A stretch of 64,000 nt of DNA from Caldicellulosiruptor changbaiensis (GCF_003999255.1 NZ_CP034791.1:825001-889000), one strand, 5' to 3'. Shown: positions 1 to 9,274, counted from the first letter of the stretch. The notes: generated from the sequence alone by a model not told the origin. Numbers and translations are program-made.

Positions 1-1301
1 AAGGCTGAAGGTGGAGCATCGTGTTTTTTAAGACCATCTGCACTATAATAAAAAGCATGAGGAACAAACATGTCTATTCCCTGTAGTATTAGCCAATCAA
101 ATATCCATTTCATATCTTGCATTGTCATGCTCCAGCCGATACTATGAAAGCATTCACACAAAACCCTTTCCTTTTTATAAAAGTGAGCGGCAGATGATGC
201 TATCTTTGGATTTGCTCTGTAGTTTTCAGATACAACCTGGGGAATGTCACCAGCCTTTTGATGTCCTGCGTCTATTCCAGGAATATCCATAAAGGCTAAT
301 TGTGAGCTTCTCAAAATTGGCTTTTCGCCCACATACAAAAGATTGTTCTGGTGGCACCATTCAAGGATTTGTTTGTCGTAGCTTTCAATAAATGTGTCCA
401 CAACAAGCTTCCAAAACTGATACTTAATTTTTGAACAAGCTGTATCAAATATGTCTGTGCAAATAATTTGAGGTAATTTTTCAATAAGATTTTCCCCATA
501 TGTTTGCTCAAAAAGCTTAGGAAGCAATTTTGACCAAGGAAGTTTGCCGGCAACTGGAGCTGTTTCATCCGTAAAAATTCCCTTTATTGTTTTTCCAAAC
601 TCATGACCTAAGTATTTTTTATATTTTTCATGAGTGGTTTGAATGAACAGTCTTACAGCATCTTTGTTTAGAGGGTCGATAAATGTTCCGAAATATTTAA
701 AATTTTTTAATGGATACTGATAAAACAAAAATATCTTCCACTCTCCTTTTGGTACTTTCCATTTAAGAACTTTTGCCCCATCTCCAACAAAGTATCTTTT
801 CCTATTGTAAAATGTAAGCCCGCTTTCTTGGTAAATATGTTCTTTGTAGATTACACCAATATAATCAATCAAATCTATGTATTCATTCCATACTATAGTA
901 TTGTTTCTTATTCTATAAGCTCTTGGTAATAACACTTCACACATGGGAATTTCAATGCAAATCTCTTCATTATCTTTTGCCTCAAACACTTTATAATCTA
1001 ATATAAAAGCTTGATACTCAGGATGCTGAGCAACTACTTCACCAGCTGAAATTCCACTTGGATAAGGATATTCATCATAAAGCCACACTTCCATGTTATA
1101 TTTTTTTGCACATTCAATTGCAACAGAAACCTTTTCAAACCACTCGTGAGAAAGGTAGGGTATTTCAAGGCCTTGCCGTGGATGAATGAAGAACCCGCCA
1201 ATTCCTTTTTCATGCATCTGAGCTATTTGAACTGCTATTTCATCATTTTCAATTTTCCCATTCCAAAACCAGAAAGGTTTTATTTTGAAATTGATGTCCA
1301 T
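1..1301 (-). CDS. Glycoside hydrolase, GH106-like (N-terminal 433 residues, cut by window edge)
   Basis: The reading frame is open from an ATG at 1301 to the window edge, so the C-terminus is missing. The start MDINFKIKPFWFWNG follows GGAGTGAAAGAA. The N-terminus has the pattern KPFWFWNG..I...I..M...GIGGFFIHPRQGL, then WLYDEYPYPSG and later GIFTDETAP. These are the hallmarks of large TIM-barrel glycosidases related to GH106 alpha-L-rhamnosidases and their uncharacterised cousins. No signal peptide is visible, so it probably acts in the cytoplasm on imported oligosaccharides. It diverges from a LacI-type regulator and a fucose operon, which suggests a role in plant side-chain sugars. The exact substrate is not shown by the sequence. 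Confidence 0.7.
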   Translation of the reverse strand, partial: MDINFKIKPFWFWNGKIENDEIAVQIAQMHEKGIGGFFIHPRQGLEIPYLSHEWFEKVSVAIECAKKYNMEVWLYDEYPYPSGISAGEVVAQHPEYQAFILDYKVFEAKDNEEICIEIPMCEVLLPRAYRIRNNTIVWNEYIDLIDYIGVIYKEHIYQESGLTFYNRKRYFVGDGAKVLKWKVPKGEWKIFLFYQYPLKNFKYFGTFIDPLNKDAVRLFIQTTHEKYKKYLGHEFGKTIKGIFTDETAPVAGKLPWSKLLPKLFEQTYGENLIEKLPQIICTDIFDTACSKIKYQFWKLVVDTFIESYDKQILEWCHQNNLLYVGEKPILRSSQLAFMDIPGIDAGHQKAGDIPQVVSENYRANPKIASSAAHFYKKERVLCECFHSIGWSMTMQDMKWIFDWLILQGIDMFVPHAFYYSADGLKKHDAPPSA

Positions 1302-1496
1302 TTCTTTCACTCCAAATTGTTTTAGTTGTATTTATTTTAAAGTTATTTATTTTAATTATACACAACAAAATAAAAAGAATCAACAAAAACAAATCAAAAC
1401 CTATGGGTATTTCAAACAATGCTTCCCAAAATTCTTGATTTAAGAGAGCTTAGGGTGGTAAAATAAACTAATAAAAAATTCATTGTACAAAAGAGG

Positions 1497-2513
1497 GTGA
1501 TAAAAATTCCTGCGACCATCAAAGACATTGCTCGCTACACAGGCTTGTCAATTGCAACAATTTCAAAATACTTAAATGGAGGAAATGTGCTTGAAAAAAA
1601 TAGAATATTGATTGAAGAAGCCATAAAAGCCTTGGATTTTGAAGTGAATGAGATTGCAAGAGGCTTGAGGACAAACAAGACTATGACCGTGGGTGTGCTT
1701 ATACCTGTATTTGAACAGTTTTTTAGCACTATTATTTCAAGTTTAGAAACAATCTTGCTTGAAACAGGCTATAGCGTTGTTGTGTGCGACTATAAAGATG
1801 ACGAAAAATTGGAAAAGGAAAGATTTGATTTTCTTTATAAAAAAAGAGTAGATGCTCTTGTAGTTGTTCCCACTTCTTTGAGGGGCTGTGATATAAGAAA
1901 AATTGTAAAAAGAGATATTCCAATAATAGCAATTGATAGACCAATTCCAGATTATGAGTGTGACACAATTGTTGTAAACAATTTTGAAATTTCATACAAA
2001 GCGGTAGAAAAACTTATCACTATGGGACATAGAAAAATTGGCATAATATGCGGTCCACAAAATATTTATACAGCAAAGGAAAGGCTGAGAGGTTACATTG
2101 AGGCACACAAGGATTATAACGTGGAAATAGATGAGGAGTATATAAAATTTAGTGATTACCACAGCATGGAATCAGGATTTAAGAGGATGATGGAGCTTTT
2201 AGAGAAAGATGACCCTCCCACTGCAGTATTCATTACAAATTACGATATGACTGTTGGAAGTGTAATTGCTATGAATGAAAAGGATGTTAAAATTCCTGAT
2301 GAACTTTCTGTTATTGGATTTGACAGCATTGAAATAGCAAGAATGGTAAAACCACCTCTATCTTTAGTACTACAACCAACAGAGGAAATTGGCAAGGCTG
2401 CGGCTGAACTTATTTTAAACAGACTAAAAGGTGATAAAAGCGATTTCCCTCTCTTTAAAAAGTTGGATGCACAACTTTTGATAAAAAAGTCTATACGAGA
2501 GATCAAGTGTTGA
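1497..2513 (+). CDS. LacI-family transcriptional regulator
   Basis: The protein has an N-terminal LacI helix-turn-helix (TIKDIARYTGLSIATISKYLNGG, about residues 7-30), a hinge helix (ARGLRTNKT) and a periplasmic-binding-type sugar domain starting VGVLIPVFEQFF. It should be a sugar-responsive repressor. Two identical inverted LacI-type operators bracket the promoter of the following fucI-fucosidase operon, so the likely effector is fucose or a fucosylated sugar (inference). The start is unclear. GTG at 1497 lies inside the ribosome-binding sequence AAGAGGGTGAT. The in-frame codon with good spacing is ATT at 1506, which would give MPATIKDIAR, the usual family N-terminus. Confidence 0.9.
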   Translation: MIKIPATIKDIARYTGLSIATISKYLNGGNVLEKNRILIEEAIKALDFEVNEIARGLRTNKTMTVGVLIPVFEQFFSTIISSLETILLETGYSVVVCDYKDDEKLEKERFDFLYKKRVDALVVVPTSLRGCDIRKIVKRDIPIIAIDRPIPDYECDTIVVNNFEISYKAVEKLITMGHRKIGIICGPQNIYTAKERLRGYIEAHKDYNVEIDEEYIKFSDYHSMESGFKRMMELLEKDDPPTAVFITNYDMTVGSVIAMNEKDVKIPDELSVIGFDSIEIARMVKPPLSLVLQPTEEIGKAAAELILNRLKGDKSDFPLFKKLDAQLLIKKSIREIKC

Positions 2514-2640
2514 TTTTATTGGTTTTAAGATGATTTAGAGTGTTTTTGACTTATTTTTTATTCAATTTATTTGTTATTGACAAGGAATGTATCAAAGAAT
2601 ATAATAAAATCAAAAGTAAAGTTTTCATTTTGTCATGGTT

Positions 2641-2655
2641 TGTGAAACGTTTAGC
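2641..2655 (+). promoter_or_regulatory. LacI-type operator O1
   Basis: TGTGAAACGTTTAGC is an imperfect palindrome centred on AAACGTTT with the central CG typical of LacI-family operators. The exact reverse complement occurs at 2853-2867. O1 lies upstream of the fucI promoter and downstream of the regulator gene. Confidence 0.7.
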
Positions 2656-2778
2656 ATATGGTGAGAGAGTTTTAGTGATAATTGACTCTCTATTTTTATA
2701 GTAAATAGAAAAATGCGATATACAATTAGGACTAACGGACAATTATATAAAAGCTTGGGGCAAAAAATTAGTTAAATA

Positions 2779-2807
2779 TTGACAAGTTGTAAAATAGCAT
2801 ATATACT
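2779..2807 (+). promoter_or_regulatory. Promoter of the fucI-fucosidase operon
   Basis: TTGACA (2779-2784), a 17-nt spacer and TATACT (2802-2807) form a near-consensus sigma-A promoter. Transcription would start near 2814, about 120 nt before fucI. It sits between operators O1 and O2, so repression by looping or roadblock is plausible. The rest of 2514-2935 holds no gene that I can support. Confidence 0.8.
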
Positions 2808-2852
2808 TAAAGACAGAATGAATAGCGTTATAATTATTTTTCTAAAACAAAA

Positions 2853-2867
2853 GCTAAACGTTTCACA
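2853..2867 (-). promoter_or_regulatory. LacI-type operator O2
   Basis: GCTAAACGTTTCACA is the exact reverse complement of O1, 212 bp downstream of it. It is about 40 nt past the predicted transcription start, in the 5' leader of fucI. Confidence 0.7.
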
Positions 2868-2935
2868 TACTTTCATTCCATTTCACCAATGTAGTTTTGC
2901 ATCTCAAAAACTGAAAGAAAGGAGAAATAGCAAAA

Positions 2936-4750
2936 ATGTCAAATGAAAGATTGAATGTTTTCATAGGTGAAAAAAGATTTGTTGAAGATTACCCCAAGGT
3001 GGGTATAAGACCAACTATAGATGGAAGATATGGTGGAGTAAGAGAGTCTTTAGAAGAGCAGACATGGAGATTAGCAAAATCGGTAGCAGAATTTATTGAA
3101 AAGAATGTTTATTTGCCAAATGGCGAGAAAGTAAAGTGTGTGCTCCCTCCTCGGTGTATTGGTGGTGTTGTTGAGGCAAGAATGGCAGATGAACTTTTCA
3201 AAAAAGAGGGAGTAGGCCTTTCTATAACAATCACGCCTTGCTGGTGTTATGGTTCTGAAACAATGGATATGACACTGGATATTCCAAAAGCTGTATGGGG
3301 ATTTAACGGTACAGAAAGACCGGGTGCTGTATATCTTGCTGCAGTGTCGGCCGCTCACAATCAAAAAGGGTTACCTGTCTTTAAGATATATGGGAAGGAT
3401 GTTCAAGACAAAGATGATTTTTCAATTCCTCAAGATGTTCAAGAAAAGATTTTAAAGTTTGTAAAAAGTGCTTTGGCAGTTTCTATAATGAAAAATAAGT
3501 CTTATCTTTCAATTGGAAGCGTATCGATGGGAATTGCGGGTTCGATTGTTGATCCTGACTTTTTTGAGGACTATCTTGGGATGAGAGTTGAGTATGTTGA
3601 CATGTCAGAGATAATAAGGCGAATAGAAGAAAAGATATACGACCAAGAAGAATTTGAAAGGGCAATACAGTGGGTGAGGAATAATTGTAAGGAAGGAGAA
3701 GACCCCAATCCACCAGAGAAAAGAGTTGACAGAAAAAAGAAGGATGAGGTATGGGAATTTGTAGTCAAGATGGCTATAATAACGAGAGATTTAATGGTTG
3801 GTAACAAAAAACTTGAAGCATTAGGTTATCCCGAAGAAGCACTTGGACATAATGCAATTTTAGCAGGATTTCAAGGACAGCGGCAGTGGACAGATCATTT
3901 TCCAAACGGTGACTTTATGGAAACAATTCTCAACTCCTCATTTGACTGGAATGGACTGAGACAGCCATACATAATTGCTACAGAAAATGATAGTTTAAAC
4001 GGTGTATGTATGTTATTTGGGCATCTTCTTACAAATACAGCCCAGATTTTTGCAGACGTTAGAACATATTGGAGTCCAGATGCTATTTATAGAGTTACTG
4101 GATGGAAACCAGAAGGACTTTTGGAAAATGGGGTTATTCATCTTATAAATTCAGGTTCAGCAGCACTGGACGGAACAGGTCAGCAAGAGATTGACGGCAA
4201 GCCTGCTATAAAACCTTTCTGGGAAATCACTGAAGAAGAAGTTAGAAAGTGTTTAGAAGCAACAAGATTCTGTTATGCAAATTTGGGCTATTTTAGAGGT
4301 GGCGGATTTTCAACAAAATTTGTGACAAGAGGTGGTATGCCTGTTACAATCTCAAGATTAAATATTGTTAAAGGGTTGGGACCTGTTCTTCAGATTGCAG
4401 AAGGCTGGACAGTAGAACTTCCTCCAAATGTTCATGAAATACTTGACAGAAGGACAGACCCGACATGGCCAACCACATGGTTTGTACCAAAACTAACTGG
4501 CAAGGGAGCATTTAAGAGCGCATACTCTGTGATGGAAAACTGGGGAGCAAATCACTGTGCGATAACCTATGGACATGTAGGTGATTTGTTTATCACATTG
4601 GCAACTATGTTAAGGATTCCAGTGTGCATGCACAATGTAGAAGAAGAAAGAATATTCAGACCAAGTGCTTGGAGTGCGTTTGGAACAGAAGACTTAGAAG
4701 GAGCAGATTTTAGAGCATGCAAGAATTTTGGGCCACTTTATAAGAAATAA
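2936..4750 (+). CDS. fucI: L-fucose isomerase
   Basis: This enzyme interconverts L-fucose and L-fuculose in the cytoplasm (Mn2+-dependent; D-arabinose is an alternative substrate). The length of 604 aa is close to E. coli FucI (591). The signature [19 protein letters not shown] is at the N-terminus. Aligning the block ATENDSLNG...FADVRTYWS with E. coli puts the catalytic pair at E350 and D374, with the E. coli spacing of 24 residues. The start ATG follows AAAGGAGAAATAGCAAAA. It is the first gene of an operon with the fucosidase 26 bp downstream, under two LacI-type operators. No fuculokinase or aldolase is visible in the window. Confidence 0.95.
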   Translation: MSNERLNVFIGEKRFVEDYPKVGIRPTIDGRYGGVRESLEEQTWRLAKSVAEFIEKNVYLPNGEKVKCVLPPRCIGGVVEARMADELFKKEGVGLSITITPCWCYGSETMDMTLDIPKAVWGFNGTERPGAVYLAAVSAAHNQKGLPVFKIYGKDVQDKDDFSIPQDVQEKILKFVKSALAVSIMKNKSYLSIGSVSMGIAGSIVDPDFFEDYLGMRVEYVDMSEIIRRIEEKIYDQEEFERAIQWVRNNCKEGEDPNPPEKRVDRKKKDEVWEFVVKMAIITRDLMVGNKKLEALGYPEEALGHNAILAGFQGQRQWTDHFPNGDFMETILNSSFDWNGLRQPYIIATENDSLNGVCMLFGHLLTNTAQIFADVRTYWSPDAIYRVTGWKPEGLLENGVIHLINSGSAALDGTGQQEIDGKPAIKPFWEITEEEVRKCLEATRFCYANLGYFRGGGFSTKFVTRGGMPVTISRLNIVKGLGPVLQIAEGWTVELPPNVHEILDRRTDPTWPTTWFVPKLTGKGAFKSAYSVMENWGANHCAITYGHVGDLFITLATMLRIPVCMHNVEEERIFRPSAWSAFGTEDLEGADFRACKNFGPLYKK

Positions 4751-4776
4751 TTTGTACACAAGGAGGTCTTTTATAC

Positions 4777-6237
4777 ATGGAGGAGTATTTAAAAACCATC
4801 CAACAAGGTCCATTCTCACCAACATGGGAATCTTTAAGGCAGTTCAAATGTCCTCAATGGTTTTTAGATGCCAAGTTTGGTATTTGGGCGCACTGGGGGC
4901 CTCAATCGGTTCCTATGTATGGTGATTGGTATGCACGCAATATTTATAGAGAAGGAGAGCCACAGTATTACTACCATTGGCGAAAGTATGGGCATCCTTC
5001 AAAGGTTGGTTACAAAGACATTGTTCAGATGTGGAAAGCCGAAAAGTTTAATCCAGAGGAATTAATTGATCTGTATATAAAAGCAGGGGCAAAATATTTT
5101 GTTGCTCAGGCTGTTCACCACGATAACTTTGATAACTGGAATTCCCGATACCATAGGTGGAATGCAGTAAATATGGGTCCCAAAAAAGATATTGTTGGAA
5201 TGTGGGCAAAGGCTGCAAGGGAAAGAGGGCTTCCGTTTGGTGTATCAGAACATTTAGCAGCAAGCTTTTCATGGTTTGCACCAAACAAAGGATGTGATTC
5301 AAAAGGACCATATAAGGGTGTTCCATATGATGGAAATGACCCTGTCTATGAGGATTTTTATCACCCAAATAGGGACGAGTATGAGTTAGAAAAACAGCAT
5401 GGAAAAATTGTCAATTGGTACTCGCAAAGTACACAGTGGCATATGAAATGGTTTTTAAGAATAAAAGATTTAATTGACCAGTATGAACCAGACTTTTTAT
5501 ATTCAGATGGTGGTGTTCCATTTGGTGAGATTGGGCTGAGTATAGTTGCGCATCTTTACAATACAAGTGCCAAGAATCACGGTGGTATAAATCAAGCAGT
5601 GTACACTCAAAAAGACACAAATCCGGATGTGTATAAAATTGGTGTTTTGGACATTGAACGTGGAGCAGCCGAAGATATTCTACCTCATCCATGGCAGACA
5701 GATACATGTGTAGGTGGCTGGTTTTATGATGTAAGAGCTGTATATAAAACTCCTGAGCAGGTAATTGAAATGCTTATTGATATTGTCAGCAAAGGTGGAA
5801 ACCTTCTTTTAAACATTCCACAAAAACCAGATGGTACACTGGATGATGAGTGTCTTTATATTCTTGATGAAATTGCAAAATGGATGAAAGTAAACGCAGA
5901 AGGCATATATGCAACACGTCCATGGATAAGATATGGAGAAGGTCCGACAAAAGGTCAAGGTGGAGCTTTCCAGGAGAAAAAGCTTGAGTGGACAAAAGAG
6001 GATTTTAGATTTACCCAAAAAGATGGAAAAATTTTTGCTTTTCAAATGAAGTATCCAGAAGATAACAGAGCAATCATCAAAAGTTTGGGACTGTCAAGTG
6101 GCATCTCTGTCAAAGAGGTAAAACTTTTGGGTTTTGAAGGTGAGCTTGAATTTGAACAGCTCGATAACGCACTGATAATCAAATTGCCAGAAAAGTACTG
6201 CAGCACAGGATATCCACATTGTTTTTGCATAAAGTAA
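4777..6237 (+). CDS. Alpha-L-fucosidase, GH29
   Basis: The protein is a family GH29 retaining fucosidase that releases L-fucose from fucosylated oligosaccharides. Seen: WFLDAKFGIWAHWGPQSVP near residue 28, the VAQAVHHDNFDNWNS block near 110, and FLYSDGG with the predicted nucleophile D244. The domain continues to about residue 370, followed by a C-terminal beta domain. No signal peptide is present, so it should act on imported sugars. The start ATG follows AAGGAGGTC. Co-transcription with fucI implies that free fucose goes straight to the isomerase. Fucosylated xyloglucan side chains are a likely source, given the alpha-xylosidase gene 15 kb away (inference). Confidence 0.93.
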   Translation: MEEYLKTIQQGPFSPTWESLRQFKCPQWFLDAKFGIWAHWGPQSVPMYGDWYARNIYREGEPQYYYHWRKYGHPSKVGYKDIVQMWKAEKFNPEELIDLYIKAGAKYFVAQAVHHDNFDNWNSRYHRWNAVNMGPKKDIVGMWAKAARERGLPFGVSEHLAASFSWFAPNKGCDSKGPYKGVPYDGNDPVYEDFYHPNRDEYELEKQHGKIVNWYSQSTQWHMKWFLRIKDLIDQYEPDFLYSDGGVPFGEIGLSIVAHLYNTSAKNHGGINQAVYTQKDTNPDVYKIGVLDIERGAAEDILPHPWQTDTCVGGWFYDVRAVYKTPEQVIEMLIDIVSKGGNLLLNIPQKPDGTLDDECLYILDEIAKWMKVNAEGIYATRPWIRYGEGPTKGQGGAFQEKKLEWTKEDFRFTQKDGKIFAFQMKYPEDNRAIIKSLGLSSGISVKEVKLLGFEGELEFEQLDNALIIKLPEKYCSTGYPHCFCIK

Positions 6238-6251
6238 AAACTTTTCTTTTT

Positions 6252-6285
6252 CAGGGCTATTCCAAAAAAAGGCGGAATAGCCCTG
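6252..6285. terminator. Bidirectional intrinsic terminator
   Basis: A perfect 12-bp stem (CAGGGCTATTCC with GGAATAGCCCTG) has a 10-nt loop and T-rich sequence on the plus side. It separates the fucosidase from the convergent glycerate kinase gene. Confidence 0.85.
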
Positions 6286-6302
6286 ATGGTTTTATCTGCT
6301 TT

Positions 6303-7436
6303 TTAAAGATTTTTTGCCCTTAAAATCAAATTCACAATGCTCTTTGTAGTTTCTTTCAAAAGCCGTGGTGCCTCTTTGAGACATCTGTCAAGCGATGATG
6401 CCATATCAACGATAGAAAAAATTGAAGTTATGCCTTCTTTTGAATATTCTTCAAAAGGACAATCAATAGACCCTGAAATAACAATTACCATCTTGCCAAG
6501 CTTAACCCCAAGTCTTGCAATTCCAATTGTAGATTTTCCAGATAGACTTTGCCTGTCAAATCTTCCTTCACCAGTGATAATAATATCTGCCCACTTGACA
6601 TGTTCTTCTGCATTTGAAGCGCTGAGTATATAATCTATTCCTGATACATACTGAGCGTTCAAAAAAGCCAAAAGTGCAAATCCTAATCCCCCTGCAGCAC
6701 CAGATCCGCTTGAAAGCGATAAATCTTTTCCGAGGTACTCTTTGGCAACATTTGCAAAATTCCTAAGCCCCATATCAAGAAGCTTTACAGCATTTTCATC
6801 TGCTCCTTTTTGGGGTGCAAATACATACGCTGCACCGTTTTCTCCATAAAGTGGGTTTGTCACATCACACAAAACTGTAAATTTTATCTTGAGAGCATCT
6901 TTCAAAAATTCTGAATCATCAATCTTTTTTATTTTTACTAAGTTTTCCCCAATTGGTTTTAACTCATTTCCATTCTCATCTAAAAATTTCATACCAAGGC
7001 TATTTAGCATCCCTACTCCAGCATCATTTGTTGCAGACCCACCAATGCCAATGATGATTTCTTTCACTTTCTTTGAAATTGCGTATTTGATGAGCTCACC
7101 AACACCGTATGTTGTTGTGTAAAGGGGATTTCTTTCTTCATCTTTTAAAAGAAGAAGTCCTGAACATTCTGCCATTTCAATAATTGCTTTGTCTTCAAAA
7201 AATCCTATCCTGCTTTTTATCTTCCTAAAAAGTGGGTCATTTACCTCAACCTCTTCTATTTTGGCACCGAAGATTTTAGATAGAGCTGTCAACGTTCCTT
7301 CGCCACCATCAGCAAGCGGAAGCTGGAAAACTTCTGCACCTTTGTCAACCTCAACAATAGCTTCTTTTATTATCTCAGATGCGACTAAAGCGTCAAATGA
7401 CCCTTTATATTTATCCGGTGCAACCAAATATTTCAA
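6303..7436 (-). CDS. glxK: Glycerate kinase (GckA/GlxK type)
   Basis: This kinase phosphorylates D-glycerate, feeding it into lower glycolysis. Seen: the N-terminus KYLVAPDKYKGSFDAL, LPLADGGEGTL, IIGIGGSATNDAGVGML, CDVTNPLYGENGAA and ITGEGRFDRQSLSGK, all typical of the glycerate kinase family (about 380 aa). I place the start at TTG 7436 (MKYLVAPDKYKG...), 8 nt after AAGGAGGAAATGTTA. An ATG six bases upstream is only 2-3 nt from GGAGG, and longer starts lack a ribosome site. It is a single gene, convergent with the fucose operon. Confidence 0.92.
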   Translation of the reverse strand: MKYLVAPDKYKGSFDALVASEIIKEAIVEVDKGAEVFQLPLADGGEGTLTALSKIFGAKIEEVEVNDPLFRKIKSRIGFFEDKAIIEMAECSGLLLLKDEERNPLYTTTYGVGELIKYAISKKVKEIIIGIGGSATNDAGVGMLNSLGMKFLDENGNELKPIGENLVKIKKIDDSEFLKDALKIKFTVLCDVTNPLYGENGAAYVFAPQKGADENAVKLLDMGLRNFANVAKEYLGKDLSLSSGSGAAGGLGFALLAFLNAQYVSGIDYILSASNAEEHVKWADIIITGEGRFDRQSLSGKSTIGIARLGVKLGKMVIVISGSIDCPFEEYSKEGITSIFSIVDMASSLDRCLKEAPRLLKETTKSIVNLILRAKNL

Positions 7437-7525
7437 TAACATTTCCTCCTTTCTTGTCAATCTTATCAATGCGGAGTTTACATTTATATTTTACCAAAAT
7501 TCTTGTCAAATGCCTTGCATTTTTA

Positions 7526-7550
7526 AAATAAAAGTATTTACTTATACTTA
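7526..7550 (+). repeat. 25-bp direct repeat flanking the IS, left copy
   Basis: The 25 bases here (AAATAAAAGTATTTAC...) are identical to 8664-8688 on the far side of the insertion sequence. Copies directly abut, or lie 1 nt from, the IS ends, as expected of a target-site duplication. The length is unusual for most DDE insertion sequences. Confidence 0.8.
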
Positions 7551-7551
7551 G

Positions 7552-8663
7552 AGGTTGTTGAATAAAAGAAATAACCATATAAAGTAAACATAGTAACAAA
7601 TGAAAAAAACCCCTTGTGTTATAATTTAATTTAAGAGAAAACCACAACAAAACACAAGGGGGAAAAGATATACTCATGAATATTAAAGCACAAAATAAGA
7701 AATTTTTAAAGCTACTTTTTGTAGTGAAAAAGGTTACTGAAGCTCTGACAAGGAGAATAAAGCACAATAGAAGAGGACGCCCAAGGAAATTTAATTTGTT
7801 TCAAATAATAGCTTGTCTGGTTTACAAAGTTAAGAAGGGGATAAAGAGTTTCAGAGAATTAGAATATCGAATAAATCAAGACACAGAGTTTAAGCAAGTA
7901 GTAGGTATAGAAGAAAGTCCGGACTATTCATATTTTGCGAAGTTGTCAAGAAAAATAGAAAAAGAATACATGCAAGATATAAAAGACATATTAATAGCTA
8001 AGATAGAACCTGATATGAGTATAGCGATAGTAGATTCTACACCTTTGAGAAGTGCCAAAAATGATTCAGAAGCAAAAATAGGTATACATATTACAATAGG
8101 ATTTTACAGGGGATACAAATTACATCTTTTGTGTACAGGTAAAGAAGAAGTAATACCACTTTTCTGGATTTTAACAGGGGCAAATGAACATGACTCAAGA
8201 CAAGAAGAGCTTTTATATAGGGCATGGGGCTTTGGCTGTGAGATTGTATTAGCAGATGCGGGATACGATTGTAGCAGATGGTTTAATATAGCAAATGAGC
8301 TTAAGGTTAAATTTGTTGCTGGGATAAACAAAAGAAACATGAAAGATAAAAACAATGTTAAGAATGTTTTTAGAAGAAATAACATAAGATTTTTAGAAAC
8401 TGAAGAGGGCAAAAAGCTATACAAGCATAGAACAAAGATTGAAAGACTATTTAGTAAATTAAAAGGTGAATATAATCTTGAGAATGTAAGGCTCAGGAGG
8501 TTTAAGAATTATAAAAGGTATATTGATTGGATACTAATTACTTTTTTGTTTGAGCAACTTCTCAGAAAAGTAGAAGGTAAGAAGTTTTCTTTCGCATATG
8601 AATGGAATCAATAACTTTTGCTCATTTTATGTATTATTGGTAATAATTTTTATTCAACAACCT
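7552..8663 (+). mobile_element. Intact insertion sequence (about 1.1 kb, IS4/IS5-like)
   Basis: The element is bounded by 16-bp perfect inverted repeats, AGGTTGTTGAATAAAA at 7552-7567 and its complement at 8648-8663, and has one transposase gene. It is inserted between glycerate kinase and the rplM promoter, which is left intact at 8711-8739. A decayed, inverted copy of the same IS lies at 60632-61754. I cannot name the IS without a search. Confidence 0.9.
7676..8614 (+). CDS. IS transposase (DDE, IS4/IS5-like)
   Basis: This 312-aa protein is a DDE transposase. It has an RGRPRKF basic motif near residue 35, SFRELEYRI and SPDYSYFAKLS in the N-terminal region, then candidate catalytic residues in IVDSTPLR (first D), LADAGYD (second D) and HRTKIERLFSKLKGEY (E). 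The last follows the usual Y-x2-R-x3-E-x6-K arrangement of IS4/IS5-type enzymes. The reading frame is uninterrupted and both inverted repeats are present, so the element may still be active. The start ATG follows AAGGGGGAAAAGATATACTC. The family is assigned from motifs only. Confidence 0.9.
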   Translation: MNIKAQNKKFLKLLFVVKKVTEALTRRIKHNRRGRPRKFNLFQIIACLVYKVKKGIKSFRELEYRINQDTEFKQVVGIEESPDYSYFAKLSRKIEKEYMQDIKDILIAKIEPDMSIAIVDSTPLRSAKNDSEAKIGIHITIGFYRGYKLHLLCTGKEEVIPLFWILTGANEHDSRQEELLYRAWGFGCEIVLADAGYDCSRWFNIANELKVKFVAGINKRNMKDKNNVKNVFRRNNIRFLETEEGKKLYKHRTKIERLFSKLKGEYNLENVRLRRFKNYKRYIDWILITFLFEQLLRKVEGKKFSFAYEWNQ

Positions 8664-8688
8664 AAATAAAAGTATTTACTTATACTTA
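8664..8688 (+). repeat. 25-bp direct repeat flanking the IS, right copy
   Basis: Identical to 7526-7550. It starts directly after the right inverted repeat and ends 22 bp before the -35 box of the rplM promoter. Confidence 0.8.
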
Positions 8689-8710
8689 TTAAAAATCGTT
8701 ATCCAAGCAA

Positions 8711-8739
8711 TTGACATTGACAATATAATGTATTAGAAT
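8711..8739 (+). promoter_or_regulatory. Promoter of rplM-rpsI
   Basis: TTGACA (8711-8716), 17-nt spacer, TAGAAT (8734-8739). The leader of about 80 nt contains GGCCCCGAGTATGAGTTGATAAC. It could form an autoregulatory ribosomal-protein leader, but I cannot match it to a known L13 leader by eye. Confidence 0.75.
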
Positions 8740-8828
8740 ATTTAATGTTTTAAAATAAGGCCCCGAGTATGAGTTGATAACATAGATTTTCAGAAAACAA
8801 AATTTCAAAAGGAGTGAAGAAGAAAGCG

Positions 8829-9257
8829 ATGAAGACATACCTTGCAAAGCCAAATGAAGTTCCAAAGAAGTGGTATGTGATAGATGCAACAGGAAAACCG
8901 CTGGGAAGGCTTGCAGCAAAGATTGCTGTGATTTTGAGAGGAAAACATAAACCCCAGTTTACACCTAATGTTGACACTGGAGACTATGTGATTGTGGTAA
9001 ATGCTGAGAAGGTTGTTTTATCAGGTAAAAAGCTTGACAAGGATGGATACAGATATCATACAAAATATCCTGGGGGACTTAAGTTCATACCATATCGCAG
9101 ACTTCTTGAAAAGCATCCAGAGAAAGCAATTGAGATTGCGGTGCGCGGAATGCTTCCTAAAAATAGGCTGAGAGATAGGTTCATGAGAAAGCTAAAAGTC
9201 TACAGAGGACCAAATCATCCACATGCTGCACAAAAGCCAGAAGTGTTGGAAATATAG
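8829..9257 (+). CDS. rplM: 50S ribosomal protein L13
   Basis: This is the standard L13 of the large ribosomal subunit. Seen: [20 protein letters not shown] at the start, [22 protein letters not shown], and [20 protein letters not shown]...HPHAAQKPE at the C-terminus. The length of 142 aa fits the family. I use ATG 8829, the family start; the upstream GTG at 8814 sits on the GGAG ribosome site itself. Forms the usual operon with rpsI, 17 bp downstream. Confidence 0.97.
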   Translation: MKTYLAKPNEVPKKWYVIDATGKPLGRLAAKIAVILRGKHKPQFTPNVDTGDYVIVVNAEKVVLSGKKLDKDGYRYHTKYPGGLKFIPYRRLLEKHPEKAIEIAVRGMLPKNRLRDRFMRKLKVYRGPNHPHAAQKPEVLEI

Positions 9258-9274
9258 TTTTGTAAGGGGAGGAT

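Noticed and set aside
2641-2867. Catabolite-responsive (cre) elements
   Set aside because: The central CG palindrome is similar, but TGTGAAACGTTTAGC does not fit the cre spacing; a dedicated LacI-type operator explains both copies better.
4728-4925. 65-codon plus-strand ORF bridging fucI and the fucosidase gene
   Set aside because: It overlaps the ends of two well-supported genes in another frame.
8740-8828. Known L13 leader RNA
   Set aside because: The position fits, but I could not match the conserved elements by eye; noted only as a possibility under the promoter.
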